Shown: positions 1-5,804 of the stretch, in pieces
Layout: every line of letters starts with the position of its first letter
Numbering within the stretch: position 1 is the stretch's first letter
Position numbers and translations under genes: made by a program
The notes under the pieces: generated by a model
What the model saw: only the letters and a program-made list of their open reading frames with translations
What the model was told of the DNA's origin: nothing
Database searches by the model: none
Assembly (NCBI GenBank): GCA_017380955.1
Contig: JAFOCZ010000144.1
Span: forward strand, 1-5,907
Length of the DNA stretch: 5,907 nucleotides
Direction of reading: 5' to 3'
Origin: Alistipes sp.
Lineage (GTDB): Bacteria; Bacteroidota; Bacteroidia; Bacteroidales; Rikenellaceae

Positions 1-1
1 C

Positions 2-250
2 TTCACCATCGATTGCGACGTGGTGATTATGGCTCTCGGAACATCGCCAAACCCTCTCATCGCCGCTACAACATCGGGCTTGAACATCAACCGCCGTGGG
101 TGTATCGAGGCATCGGAGATGGGTGCTACATCACGCCCAGGAGTATTCGCTGGTGGTGATGCTGTTACAGGTGCTGCTACCGTAATTCTTGCGATGGGTG
201 CAGGACGTAAGGCGGCAAAGGCTATCGATGAGTATATCAAGGCTTTGTAA
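2..250 (+). CDS. gltD: NADPH-dependent glutamate synthase small subunit, C-terminal part (5' end outside window)
   Basis: The last 82 residues of a flavoprotein that passes electrons from NADPH, through FAD and iron-sulfur clusters, to the glutamine-to-2-oxoglutarate amide transfer forming glutamate; it acts in the cytoplasm. Seen here: an ALGTSPNP segment near residues 11-18, typical of the end of the NADPH-binding domain, then GVFAGGDAVTGAATVILAMG around residues 47-66. The latter is the conserved FAD-contacting GD motif of the pyridine nucleotide-disulfide oxidoreductase fold as found in GltD. The protein ends with the usual AAKAIDEYI helix and a TAA stop. The reading frame is open from base 2 to the left edge, so the start and the N-terminal iron-sulfur part lie outside. 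In Bacteroidales the protein often sits beside or is fused to an NfnA/SudB-like subunit, which cannot be judged here. Related members of this reductase family (for example dihydropyrimidine dehydrogenase or NfnB) share the motif, so GltD is likely but the tail alone does not settle it. Confidence 0.85.
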   Translation, partial: FTIDCDVVIMALGTSPNPLIAATTSGLNINRRGCIEASEMGATSRPGVFAGGDAVTGAATVILAMGAGRKAAKAIDEYIKAL

Positions 251-378
251 TTTCGTGTGATAAGGCAGACATCTACTGCCGCTAGCAAAAAGGAAATGAG
301 AATGGGCAGTACGCTTTAGTACAGCCCATCCTCATTTTTTTTGCCGAGCGTTGTATCTGCAGCCTTCTGACACGAAAT
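250..378. repeat. Long imperfect palindrome centred on the gltD terminator
   Basis: The left arm begins at the gltD stop codon with TTTCGTGT (251-258), followed by AAGGC (262-266), CGCT (280-283) and GCAAAA (285-290). The right arm mirrors these in order: TTTTGC (339-344), AGCG (347-350), GCCTT (362-366) and ACACGAAA (370-377). Between the arms lies the terminator hairpin at 295-336. Mismatches and one-base gaps interrupt the arms, but their order and spacing are kept over about 128 bases. This is longer than a normal intrinsic terminator and may be a decayed palindromic mobile sequence whose core now works as a terminator. No gene was found inside. Confidence 0.6.
295..342 (+). terminator. 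Rho-independent terminator after gltD
   Basis: The hairpin pairs AATGAG (295-300) with CTCATT (331-336), ATGGGC (302-307) with GCCCAT (324-329) and GTAC (309-312) with GTAC (319-322). The loop is six bases (313-318) and there are two single-base mismatches (301/330 and 308/323). A run of eight T follows at 335-342. It begins 44 nt after the gltD stop codon and is correctly oriented to end that transcript. Confidence 0.85.
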
Positions 379-405
379 CTTTGTGGTGATAGCGGCGCTT
401 TAATG

Positions 406-442
406 AAAACCACCAATGGATGTCCAATTGGTGGTTTTTTTA
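406..442 (+). terminator. Second intrinsic terminator between the convergent genes
   Basis: AAAACCACCAAT (406-417) pairs perfectly with ATTGGTGGTTTT (427-438) around a nine-base loop, followed by an almost pure T tract through 441. The T tail is strong in the plus direction. In the minus direction only four T follow the stem, so it could also help end the aminopeptidase transcript, but more weakly. No gene lies between this and the first terminator, so it either backs up gltD termination or serves an RNA I cannot recognise in 343-405. Confidence 0.8.
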
Positions 443-548
443 TTAGGGAATTTAGGGAAATTAGGGAAATTAGGGAATTTAGGGAGGGGTCGTGCAGTAC
501 GGTAGGCCTAATCCCTAAACTCCCTACACTCCTTAAACTCCCTAATAA
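440..548. repeat. 9-bp tandem array with facing inverted array
   Basis: Left side: five consecutive 9-bp units from 443 to 487 (TTAGGGAAT, TTAGGGAAA, TTAGGGAAA, TTAGGGAAT, TTAGGGAGG). Right side: four units on the opposite strand with the same 9-bp period (CCCTAAACT 513-521, CCCTACACT 522-530, CCTTAAACT 531-539, CCCTAATAA 540-548). The outermost ten bases, TTATTAGGGA (440-449) and TCCCTAATAA (539-548), are perfect inverted repeats. The spacer is about 25 bases (488-512). The left array is cleaner than the right. The block begins where the second terminator ends and lies 18 bases from the aminopeptidase stop codon, so that transcript would carry it as a long hairpin. No coding function is evident. 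Confidence 0.9.
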
Positions 549-566
549 GAGTTGTCTTTCCTCTCG

Positions 567-3095
567 CTATCTCATGGCTTGCAGGATTTTGCTACGCAGG
601 AGTGGTGAGTAGTCGGGGTTGTTGGCGAGGAAAGTCTCGACAATATCTCTCGCCTCGCGGCTATGGTGCTCACCGAGGAGTGCCCTGCACCAGTTCGATG
701 GGAAGAAGATGTCGCCTGTGCGCTGTATCTCGGTAACCTCCTCAAGACCAGGGAGTATGTACTTCAGAGCATCTGCCTGGCGAGTGTGGTGGTTTAGGAG
801 GCGTAGCAGTGATGCTGCCCAGGGCTCTGTGGTGCGAGCCTCGGGGGTTAGCAACTCCTCGAAGAGGGCATCACGGGTGGCGATGTCGGCGGTTGTGCCA
901 CGCGAGATATAGTCGAATTCGCGCTGTCGGTCGGGGTTGGTGATGCGTGAGCGTTGTGTGGCGAGGATATCCGCCTCGCGGTCGTGCATACGCAGTGCCA
1001 ACTCATAGGCAAGGGTCATAGCATCGCTCTCGCTGAGGACGGTGTAGGTGTCGCCAAGCCACTCTGCGCCATTGTCGTGCCATAGGTGGTGTAGTGCCTC
1101 GGTAACGGCAGGGGCGGTGTGGGCGTGGGCGAGGGTGGTGAGCATCTTACGGCGTAGCGAGGTGATGGGGTGCGAGGTTGTCATATGCCACAACTGCTCC
1201 TCGGTGGTGTGGTCGCCAAGGAGCATCAGAGGCTCTGCGAGGTAGTCGCACGCGGTGGATGCTATGAGGTAGTTACGTTCGTGCTGAAGCGTCGTAACAA
1301 GGGTCTCAAGCCACCTCTCGGGGGCGATGTAGTAGGCCTTGTAGAGTTCGTGGAGGTTGATGAGCGTAGCCTCACGCGCAAGGTCATCGGGGAGAGTGGG
1401 CAGTGTGTCGAGAAGCCACTCTATGTCGTTGATGCTGAGCGTGAAGAGTCCGTAGCCACGACCACATACGTTAGGGATGATGTGGGCGATAGGCTTGTCA
1501 AGGCTCAGGAGTTCGGATGTGGTGTGGAGGGTGATATCCACATCCTCCGAGGTGTTGTCACGGTAGATGATGCGACAGGTGAAGGACTGTGGCCACACAA
1601 GACCACGACCGAGAGGGTCGCTCTGCGTGATGAAGAGGCGGTTGTCCTCGGAGGTGAGGGTGATGGTAGGCATAGCGTTGTTATGCACCCACACCTCGCT
1701 GAACGTGCGGAGGTCGGCATCGGTGTAGTTGTCGAGAATCTCTATCAACTCGGGCCAGGTGGCGTTGCCATAGGCGAAGGTGGTGAGGTAGTCGCGGATG
1801 CCCTGCTGGTAGGCATCATCACCCATAATCTCCACAAGTTTATCCATCACGATGGGGGCTTTGTTGTAGATGATGCGTCCGTAGATGAGTCCCGCATTCT
1901 GCAGATTGTCAAGTTGCTGGCGTATAGGCGTAGAGCCTGCGGTGCGGTCTTCGGAAAGGGATGCTATGGTGTAACTCTTAAGGCGGCTAAGGCGGTGGTC
2001 GATGGTGGGGTAGAGGGGCTCTACGATGCGTGCTGCGAAGTAGTTGGCGAAGACCTCCTTGGTCCACACATCGTTAAACCAGCGCATAGTGACATAGTCG
2101 CCAAACCACATATGTGCAGTCTCGTGGGCGATGACCGACGAACGGCGGAGACGCTCATCGAGGGTAGGGTTGTCGCTGAGGAACATCTGCGAGGCGTTGT
2201 AGAGCGTAGCGCCCGTATGCTCCATACCGCCATACTGGAAGCCTGGCAACATTATGAAGTCGTACTTGGCAAAGGGGTATTTGATGCCTGTGTACTCCTC
2301 CAGCCACTCGAGCGAATACTTAACCTCGCGGAACATATCGTCGAGTTGTGCGATGCGCTTGGGGTCGGTCTCGCGGTGGTATGCCGTAAAGCGGTGAGTG
2401 CCATCGTCATAGGTCTTGTTGTAGAGGACTCCTGCAACGAAGGAGAAGAGGTATGTGGGGAGTGGCTCGGTGGGGGCAAACTCCACAACCTGGTAGCCGT
2501 TATCGCCCTTGTGGCTTGCGGTAATGGCGGTGTTGGATACTGCGCTCCACGTCTCGGGAAGTGTTAGTCTGAGGGAGTACGACGCCTTGAGGTCGGGCTG
2601 GTCGAAGCAGGGGAAGAGGGTGCGGGCACGGTCGGGCACAAGGAGTGTGTAGAGGTACTCCTCGTTGCGGTTTAGCGACTGGTTGCTTACTGAGGTGATG
2701 ATATGCAGGGTATTCTCTCCAATAATCACCTCCTCGCGAGGTATCACGATATGCTCACTCTTGACCCACTTGCTCCATACGTCAATGTGGGCAAGATGTT
2801 CTCTATTGTTGAAAAAGATATCTTGTATGCGCTCCGTATCGCGGAAGTCAATGACCACATCCTGACGCTCTTTTAGCGTAAAGGTGATGCGTGTGTCGCA
2901 GGATACATCCTCGTCTAAATGTTGTGGTATCACGAAGCATATATCGTAGTGAATATCAGAGATGTTGGCTTTGCGTTGCTGCGCAAGTTCGAATGGTACG
3001 CCAGTGGCTATCTCATTGTTTGTTGTAACGTTGGAATTGCTGCATCCGACTGCGAGAGCCGCTAAAATAGCGATGGATATGTTTCGTAGTTTCAT
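567..3095 (-). CDS. M1-family zinc aminopeptidase, predicted lipoprotein
   Basis: An 842-residue metallopeptidase expected to remove N-terminal residues from peptides in the periplasm or at a membrane surface. Residue numbers use the ATG at 3095. Residues 1-18, MKLRNISIAILAALAVGC, look like a signal peptide with a lipobox-like end and lipidated Cys18. An M1 N-terminal beta domain follows. The substrate-binding motif is GGMEH at 289-293, where many family members have GxMEN. HETAHMWFG at 324-332 supplies zinc ligands His324 and His328 and catalytic Glu325. Glu347 in WTKEVFANYF is the third ligand, and Tyr410 in IYNKAP is the likely transition-state tyrosine. The last 300 or so residues look helical, as in the ERAP/PepN C-terminal domain. 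The frame extends upstream to 3128, but that start falls inside the predicted -7 box; an ATG at 3107 is a weaker alternative. No acidic residues follow Cys18, so surface export is not indicated. Family call firm; substrate range unknown. Confidence 0.93.
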   Translation of the reverse strand: MKLRNISIAILAALAVGCSNSNVTTNNEIATGVPFELAQQRKANISDIHYDICFVIPQHLDEDVSCDTRITFTLKERQDVVIDFRDTERIQDIFFNNREHLAHIDVWSKWVKSEHIVIPREEVIIGENTLHIITSVSNQSLNRNEEYLYTLLVPDRARTLFPCFDQPDLKASYSLRLTLPETWSAVSNTAITASHKGDNGYQVVEFAPTEPLPTYLFSFVAGVLYNKTYDDGTHRFTAYHRETDPKRIAQLDDMFREVKYSLEWLEEYTGIKYPFAKYDFIMLPGFQYGGMEHTGATLYNASQMFLSDNPTLDERLRRSSVIAHETAHMWFGDYVTMRWFNDVWTKEVFANYFAARIVEPLYPTIDHRLSRLKSYTIASLSEDRTAGSTPIRQQLDNLQNAGLIYGRIIYNKAPIVMDKLVEIMGDDAYQQGIRDYLTTFAYGNATWPELIEILDNYTDADLRTFSEVWVHNNAMPTITLTSEDNRLFITQSDPLGRGLVWPQSFTCRIIYRDNTSEDVDITLHTTSELLSLDKPIAHIIPNVCGRGYGLFTLSINDIEWLLDTLPTLPDDLAREATLINLHELYKAYYIAPERWLETLVTTLQHERNYLIASTACDYLAEPLMLLGDHTTEEQLWHMTTSHPITSLRRKMLTTLAHAHTAPAVTEALHHLWHDNGAEWLGDTYTVLSESDAMTLAYELALRMHDREADILATQRSRITNPDRQREFDYISRGTTADIATRDALFEELLTPEARTTEPWAASLLRLLNHHTRQADALKYILPGLEEVTEIQRTGDIFFPSNWCRALLGEHHSREARDIVETFLANNPDYSPLLRSKILQAMR

Positions 3096-3127
3096 AATGT
3101 GGGTCATAAATTGTAAATTTATATCCA

Positions 3128-3135
3128 CAAATATA
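3128..3135 (-). promoter_or_regulatory. Bacteroidota -7 box for the aminopeptidase gene
   Basis: On the minus strand this reads TATATTTG, an exact match to the Bacteroidota TAnnTTTG consensus. Transcription would begin roughly 5-8 nt further along, giving a leader of about 25 nt before the ATG at 3095. No convincing -33 TTTG element is seen at the expected distance, so the call rests on the -7 box and its position. Confidence 0.55.
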
Positions 3136-3149
3136 CGAAATTTATCGTA
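3134..3149. promoter_or_regulatory. Short dyad between divergent -7 boxes, possible operator
   Basis: TACGA (3134-3138) and TCGTA (3145-3149) form an inverted repeat with a six-base AT spacer, touching the minus-strand -7 box and lying just upstream of the plus-strand one. A dimeric repressor bound here could affect both promoters. The dyad is short and AT-rich, so chance is a real alternative, and no regulator gene is in the window. Confidence 0.25.
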
Positions 3150-3156
3150 ATTTTTC

Positions 3157-3164
3157 TATCTTTG
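3157..3164 (+). promoter_or_regulatory. Bacteroidota -7 box for the potAB operon
   Basis: TATCTTTG matches TAnnTTTG exactly. Predicted initiation near 3170 gives an 85-90 nt leader before the potA ATG at 3258. It also argues against the longer potA frame from a TTG at 3162, because that codon is part of the promoter. The -33 region is AT-rich with no clear TTTG. Confidence 0.6.
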
Positions 3165-3181
3165 TCCCGAAAACTCTCCGT

Positions 3182-3241
3182 ATGGGAACACCGCGTGGTG
3201 TCGACAGCGCAAGGGAGGGTAGATATTTTAGTAACTACTAA
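3182..3241 (+). CDS. Possible 19-residue leader peptide upstream of potA
   Basis: A short ORF, ATG at 3182 to TAA ending at 3241, encodes MGTPRGVDSAREGRYFSNY. It starts about 12 nt after the predicted transcription start and ends 16 nt before potA. It has no Shine-Dalgarno sequence, which is common in this phylum, and I know of no homologue. It could be a translated leader influencing potA or simply a chance frame in the untranslated region. A weak hairpin (CACC 3189-3192 with GGTG 3197-3200) lies at its beginning. Treat as a hypothesis. Confidence 0.15.
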   Translation: MGTPRGVDSAREGRYFSNY

Positions 3242-3257
3242 TACACTTTTTTGCTTA

Positions 3258-4643
3258 ATGGTGAACTCTGATTACATCATCGAGATTGCGAATATCACCA
3301 AGTCGTTCCCCGATAAGGTGGTGCTTAATGATGTTAGTTTGAAAGTACGCAAGGGCGAGTTTCTCACGATTCTCGGACCTTCGGGTTGTGGTAAGACCAC
3401 ACTTCTTCGTTTGCTTGCAGGATTCAATTCTGCCACATCAGGCGAGATTCTTATTGGTGGTGAGAGGATGACAGGTGTGCCACCACATCTGCGTCCTGTG
3501 AATACCGTGTTCCAGCGCTATGCGCTATTCCCAAATTACAATGTCTACGATAATATCGCCTTCGGACTGAAGTTGCAGAAGGTGGATAAGAAGGAGATTG
3601 AGCAGCGTGTGAAACGTGCGCTCAGGATGGTGGGTATGACCGACTATGAGCACCGCGATGTGCAGTCGTTGTCGGGAGGTCAGCAGCAGCGTGTGGCGAT
3701 TGCCCGCGCCATCGTAAACCGCCCTCAGGTGTTGCTCCTCGACGAGCCTTTGGCGGCTCTCGACCTCAAGATGCGTAAGGATATGCAGATGGAGTTGAAG
3801 GAGATGCACCGCACACTGGGTATCACCTTCGTATATGTTACCCACGACCAGGAGGAGGCACTCACACTGTCGGATACCATAGTGGTGATGAACGAGGGTA
3901 AGATTCAGCAGATTGGCTCGCCAACGGATATCTACAACGAGCCTTGCAACGCCTTTGTGGCGGACTTCATCGGCGAGAGTAACATCCTCAATGCGGTGAT
4001 GGTACGCGACCGTGTGGTGAAGTTTATGGGTCGGGAGTTTGAGTGTATCGACGAGGGCTTTGGTGAGAACGTAGAGGTGGATGTGGTAATCCGCCCCGAG
4101 GATATATATATCATCCGCAATGCCGAGGCTGCGATGTTCACAGGCAAGGTCAAGAGTTGCACGTTCAAGGGTGTGCACTACGAGATGTTTGTGGAGACCA
4201 CCGACGGCTACGAGGTTATGATTCAGGACTATAACGCCTTTGACGTGGGCAGCGAGGTGGGTATGATGGTCAAGCCAGCCGATATCCACGTTATGCGCAA
4301 GGAGCGCACCGAGAATCACGTGGAGGGTCGCCTTATAGATGCTACGCACGTCGAGATGCTCGGCGAGAGTTTCGAGTGCGAGGCGGTGGAGGGCATAGAG
4401 CCTGGTGCTAAGGTCGACGTGTCGTTTGGCTTCTCGGCGGTGGAACTTACCGACGACCCCGACGATGGTGTGTCGTGGGGTACTATACGTTTTATCCTCT
4501 ACAAGGGTGACAGATATCACCTTACGGTGCACACCGATGAGGGTGAGGCTGTCTATGTCGACACTCCGGATGTGTGGGAGGATTTGGACGAGGTGGGTAT
4601 TAAGATTGCCCCTAAGCATTTGACTATCAAGGAGATTAAGTAG
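3258..4643 (+). CDS. potA: Spermidine/putrescine ABC transporter ATP-binding protein PotA
   Basis: A 461-residue cytoplasmic ATPase that powers polyamine import through the PotB/PotC permease pair. Motifs in order: Walker A GPSGCGKT at 40-47, Q-loop Gln86 in VFQRYALFP, signature LSGGQQQR at 138-145, Walker B VLLLDEP at 158-164, D-loop LAALD at 165-169 and switch His196 in VTHDQEE. After the nucleotide-binding domain, residues 244-347 form a TOBE/OB regulatory region (VIRPEDIYI at 277-285). Residues 354-461 appear to be a second, diverged copy of it, making the protein about 80 residues longer than E. coli PotA. The ATG at 3258 was chosen because the frame upstream to 3162 overlaps the predicted promoter and encodes an atypical N-terminus. 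It is followed 3 nt later by potB, a clear operon. Polyamine specificity is inferred from family resemblance and the PotB neighbour; other TOBE-type importers (for example for iron or thiamine) have similar ATPases. Confidence 0.92.
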   Translation: MVNSDYIIEIANITKSFPDKVVLNDVSLKVRKGEFLTILGPSGCGKTTLLRLLAGFNSATSGEILIGGERMTGVPPHLRPVNTVFQRYALFPNYNVYDNIAFGLKLQKVDKKEIEQRVKRALRMVGMTDYEHRDVQSLSGGQQQRVAIARAIVNRPQVLLLDEPLAALDLKMRKDMQMELKEMHRTLGITFVYVTHDQEEALTLSDTIVVMNEGKIQQIGSPTDIYNEPCNAFVADFIGESNILNAVMVRDRVVKFMGREFECIDEGFGENVEVDVVIRPEDIYIIRNAEAAMFTGKVKSCTFKGVHYEMFVETTDGYEVMIQDYNAFDVGSEVGMMVKPADIHVMRKERTENHVEGRLIDATHVEMLGESFECEAVEGIEPGAKVDVSFGFSAVELTDDPDDGVSWGTIRFILYKGDRYHLTVHTDEGEAVYVDTPDVWEDLDEVGIKIAPKHLTIKEIK

Positions 4644-4646
4644 TCT

Positions 4647-5447
4647 ATGAAGCAGAAGATATCAAAGATATTGGCGCGTAGGCGTGTGTGGAGTCTGCCA
4701 TATGTGTTGTTTATGGCGGTGTTCATCGTGATGCCTCTGCTGCTGATTATGTTCTACGCCTTTCAGACCAAGAGTGGCGGATTCTCGATGGAGAACTTCG
4801 AGCGTTTCATAAACCAACCCGAGGCGGCAAATACCTTTATATACTCTATAGGTATTGCGCTGATAACCACCATAATATGCCTTGTGTTGGGATACCCTGC
4901 GGCATATGTGCTCACAAAACTGAAGCCCTCGAATGCGAGGTTGGTGGTGATGCTCTTCATATTGCCGATGTGGATTAACGTCTTGGTGCGCACGTTGGCT
5001 ACGGTGGCGTTGTTCGACTTCCTGCGCTTGCCACTGGGTGAGGGAGCGCTAATCTTCGGTATGGTCTACAACTTCCTGCCGTTTATGATATACCCTATCT
5101 ACAACGTGTTGCAGAAGATGGACCCCTCGCTTATCGAGGCTGCCGAGGATTTGGGTGCTACACCTCGCCAGGTATTTAGGCGTGTGGTGTTCCCACTTTC
5201 GATGCCCGGTATCGTGAGTGGCATTATGATGGTGTTTATGCCTACGATATCTACCTTCGCCATTGCGGAGTTGTTGACGATGAACAACATCAAACTCTTT
5301 GGTACTACCATCCAGGAGAATATCAACAACGGTATGTGGCACTATGGTGCGGCATTGTCGCTCATAATGTTGATAATCATAGGTATCACCTCGCTCTTCA
5401 CGGATGCCACATCCGACGAGGGCGCAGGAGATGCGACGCTGCTGTAG
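4647..5447 (+). CDS. potB: Spermidine/putrescine ABC transporter permease PotB
   Basis: A 266-residue inner-membrane permease. About six hydrophobic segments are visible, near residues 15-38, 67-90, 97-122, 132-155, 186-209 and 236-253. The cytoplasmic EAA loop that docks on the ATPase is at 163-188, IEAAEDLGATPRQVF followed by PLSMPG. Length and segment order fit PotB (E. coli about 275 residues). The ATG lies 3 nt after the potA stop, with AAGGAG at 4629-4634 inside the end of potA as a plausible ribosome site. PotB normally pairs with PotC. No potC follows within the window: the gene ends at a TAG and repeat DNA begins within about 10 nt. The tail after the last membrane segment, TDATSDEGAGDATLL, is short and hydrophilic; I cannot tell whether it is native or altered by a nearby rearrangement. 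Confidence 0.92.
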   Translation: MKQKISKILARRRVWSLPYVLFMAVFIVMPLLLIMFYAFQTKSGGFSMENFERFINQPEAANTFIYSIGIALITTIICLVLGYPAAYVLTKLKPSNARLVVMLFILPMWINVLVRTLATVALFDFLRLPLGEGALIFGMVYNFLPFMIYPIYNVLQKMDPSLIEAAEDLGATPRQVFRRVVFPLSMPGIVSGIMMVFMPTISTFAIAELLTMNNIKLFGTTIQENINNGMWHYGAALSLIMLIIIGITSLFTDATSDEGAGDATLL

Positions 5448-5480
5448 AGTAGTTTTTGGGGAGTTATAGGGAGATGGATA

Positions 5481-5529
5481 AAGTGAAAGGTGAAAACTGA
5501 AAACTGAAAAGTAAGGTGCGCTAAAGCGC
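5481..5529 (+). repeat. GTGAAA/CTGAAAA repeat unit, copy 1, with GC hairpin
   Basis: The A/G-rich part at 5481-5516 ends in AAGTAAGG, followed at once by a four-base-pair hairpin GCGC-TAAA-GCGC (5518-5529). It matches copy 2 at 5545-5585 except for one extra 7-bp CTGAAAA unit and a different hairpin. Confidence 0.8.
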
Positions 5530-5544
5530 GAGTTTAAAAGGGAA

Positions 5545-5585
5545 AAGTGAAAGGTGAAAACTGAAAAGTAAGGCGTCTGCGACGC
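5545..5585 (+). repeat. GTGAAA/CTGAAAA repeat unit, copy 2, with GC hairpin
   Basis: The 29-base A/G-rich part (5545-5573) is the same as copy 1 minus one CTGAAAA. It runs into the hairpin GCGTC-TGC-GACGC (5573-5585), which differs in sequence from the copy 1 hairpin but keeps self-complementarity. Confidence 0.8.
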
Positions 5586-5601
5586 GTGTCTATTAGTATA
5601 G

Positions 5602-5710
5602 TATGTCATCCCGAGCGTAGCCGAGGGATCTCCTAATATACAAACCGCAGACAACGAGTAGACAACGAGGAGATTCTTCGACTCCGCTACGCTTCGCTCA
5701 GAATGACATA
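5602..5710. repeat. Dispersed hairpin element, copy 1
   Basis: The element is bounded by TATGTCAT (5602-5609) and ATGACATA (5703-5710). The left arm reads TGTCATCCCGAGCG and GAGGGATCTCCT; the right arm reads AGGAGATTCTTCG and CGCTCAGAATGACA, so the whole folds into a long interrupted stem. The right arm has about ten extra bases. The loop contains GACAACGAG twice (5650-5658 and 5661-5669). From memory, arms of the GTCATTCTGAGCG type are scattered through many bacterial genomes as non-coding palindromes; I cannot check copy number here. It could also act as a terminator or RNA-stabilising structure after potB. Confidence 0.85.
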
Positions 5711-5726
5711 TAAATATAATTCCATA

Positions 5727-5762
5727 CCTTTCAGTTTTCACTTTTCACTTTTCACTTTATCC
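5727..5762 (-). repeat. Inverted copy of the GTGAAA/CTGAAAA array
   Basis: Read on the minus strand this is GGATAAAGTGAAA followed by two more GTGAAAA-type units and CTGAAAGG. It is the inverted partner of the array starting at 5476, and together they enclose the hairpin element at 5602-5710. Confidence 0.8.
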
Positions 5763-5764
5763 GT

Positions 5765-5794
5765 CTACCCATAACTACCCATCACTACCCAATT
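5765..5794 (+). repeat. Three 10-bp CTACCCA units
   Basis: CTACCCATAA, CTACCCATCA and CTACCCAATT lie in direct tandem. On the minus strand they give TGGGTAG units like the GGGAG sequence just after potB, so they form the outer part of the composite inverted repeat. Confidence 0.7.
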
Positions 5795-5804
5795 ACACAA
5801 GAAA

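Larger units (their letters stand above)
5458..5783. repeat. Composite inverted-repeat block downstream of potB
   Basis: The two ends are imperfect inverted repeats. The left end (5458-5488) carries GGGAGTTATAGGGAGA and then GGATAAAGTGAAA (5476-5488). The right end (5750-5783) has the exact complement TTTCACTTTATCC (5750-5762), then TCTACCCATAACTACCC, which mirrors the rest with one-base gaps. Inside are A/G-rich arms made of GTGAAAA and CTGAAAA units, two small hairpins, and in the centre a separate 109-base hairpin element (5602-5710). No credible gene is present. The block looks like one palindromic element nested inside another. Confidence 0.75.

Noticed and set aside
443..548. CRISPR array
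   Set aside because: The 9-bp units are adjacent with no spacers and part of the array is inverted; no cas genes are present.
403..612. 69-codon plus-strand frame starting in the second terminator
   Set aside because: It reads a terminator stem and the 9-bp array (giving repeated IRE/FRE tripeptides) and then the antisense of the aminopeptidase end. Not a credible gene.
1170..2567. 465-codon open frame on the plus strand
   Set aside because: It lies wholly opposite the M1 aminopeptidase, whose zinc and GGMEH motifs are intact. The translation shows no recognisable domain; it is an antisense shadow caused by codon bias.
3096..3128. Longer aminopeptidase N-terminus from 3128
   Set aside because: That codon overlaps the predicted -7 box TATATTTG, and the extra residues would put polar sequence before the signal peptide.
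3162..3257. Longer potA N-terminus from a TTG at 3162
   Set aside because: The TTG is part of the TATCTTTG -7 box and the extra 32 residues do not resemble PotA; the ATG at 3258 gives the expected start.
3525..4619. 364-codon open frame on the minus strand
   Set aside because: It is antisense to potA, which has every ABC ATPase motif. The translation is rich in His and Leu without domain features.
5049..5741. 230-codon minus-strand frame
   Set aside because: Half is antisense to potB and the rest is translated hairpin and A/G-rich repeats.
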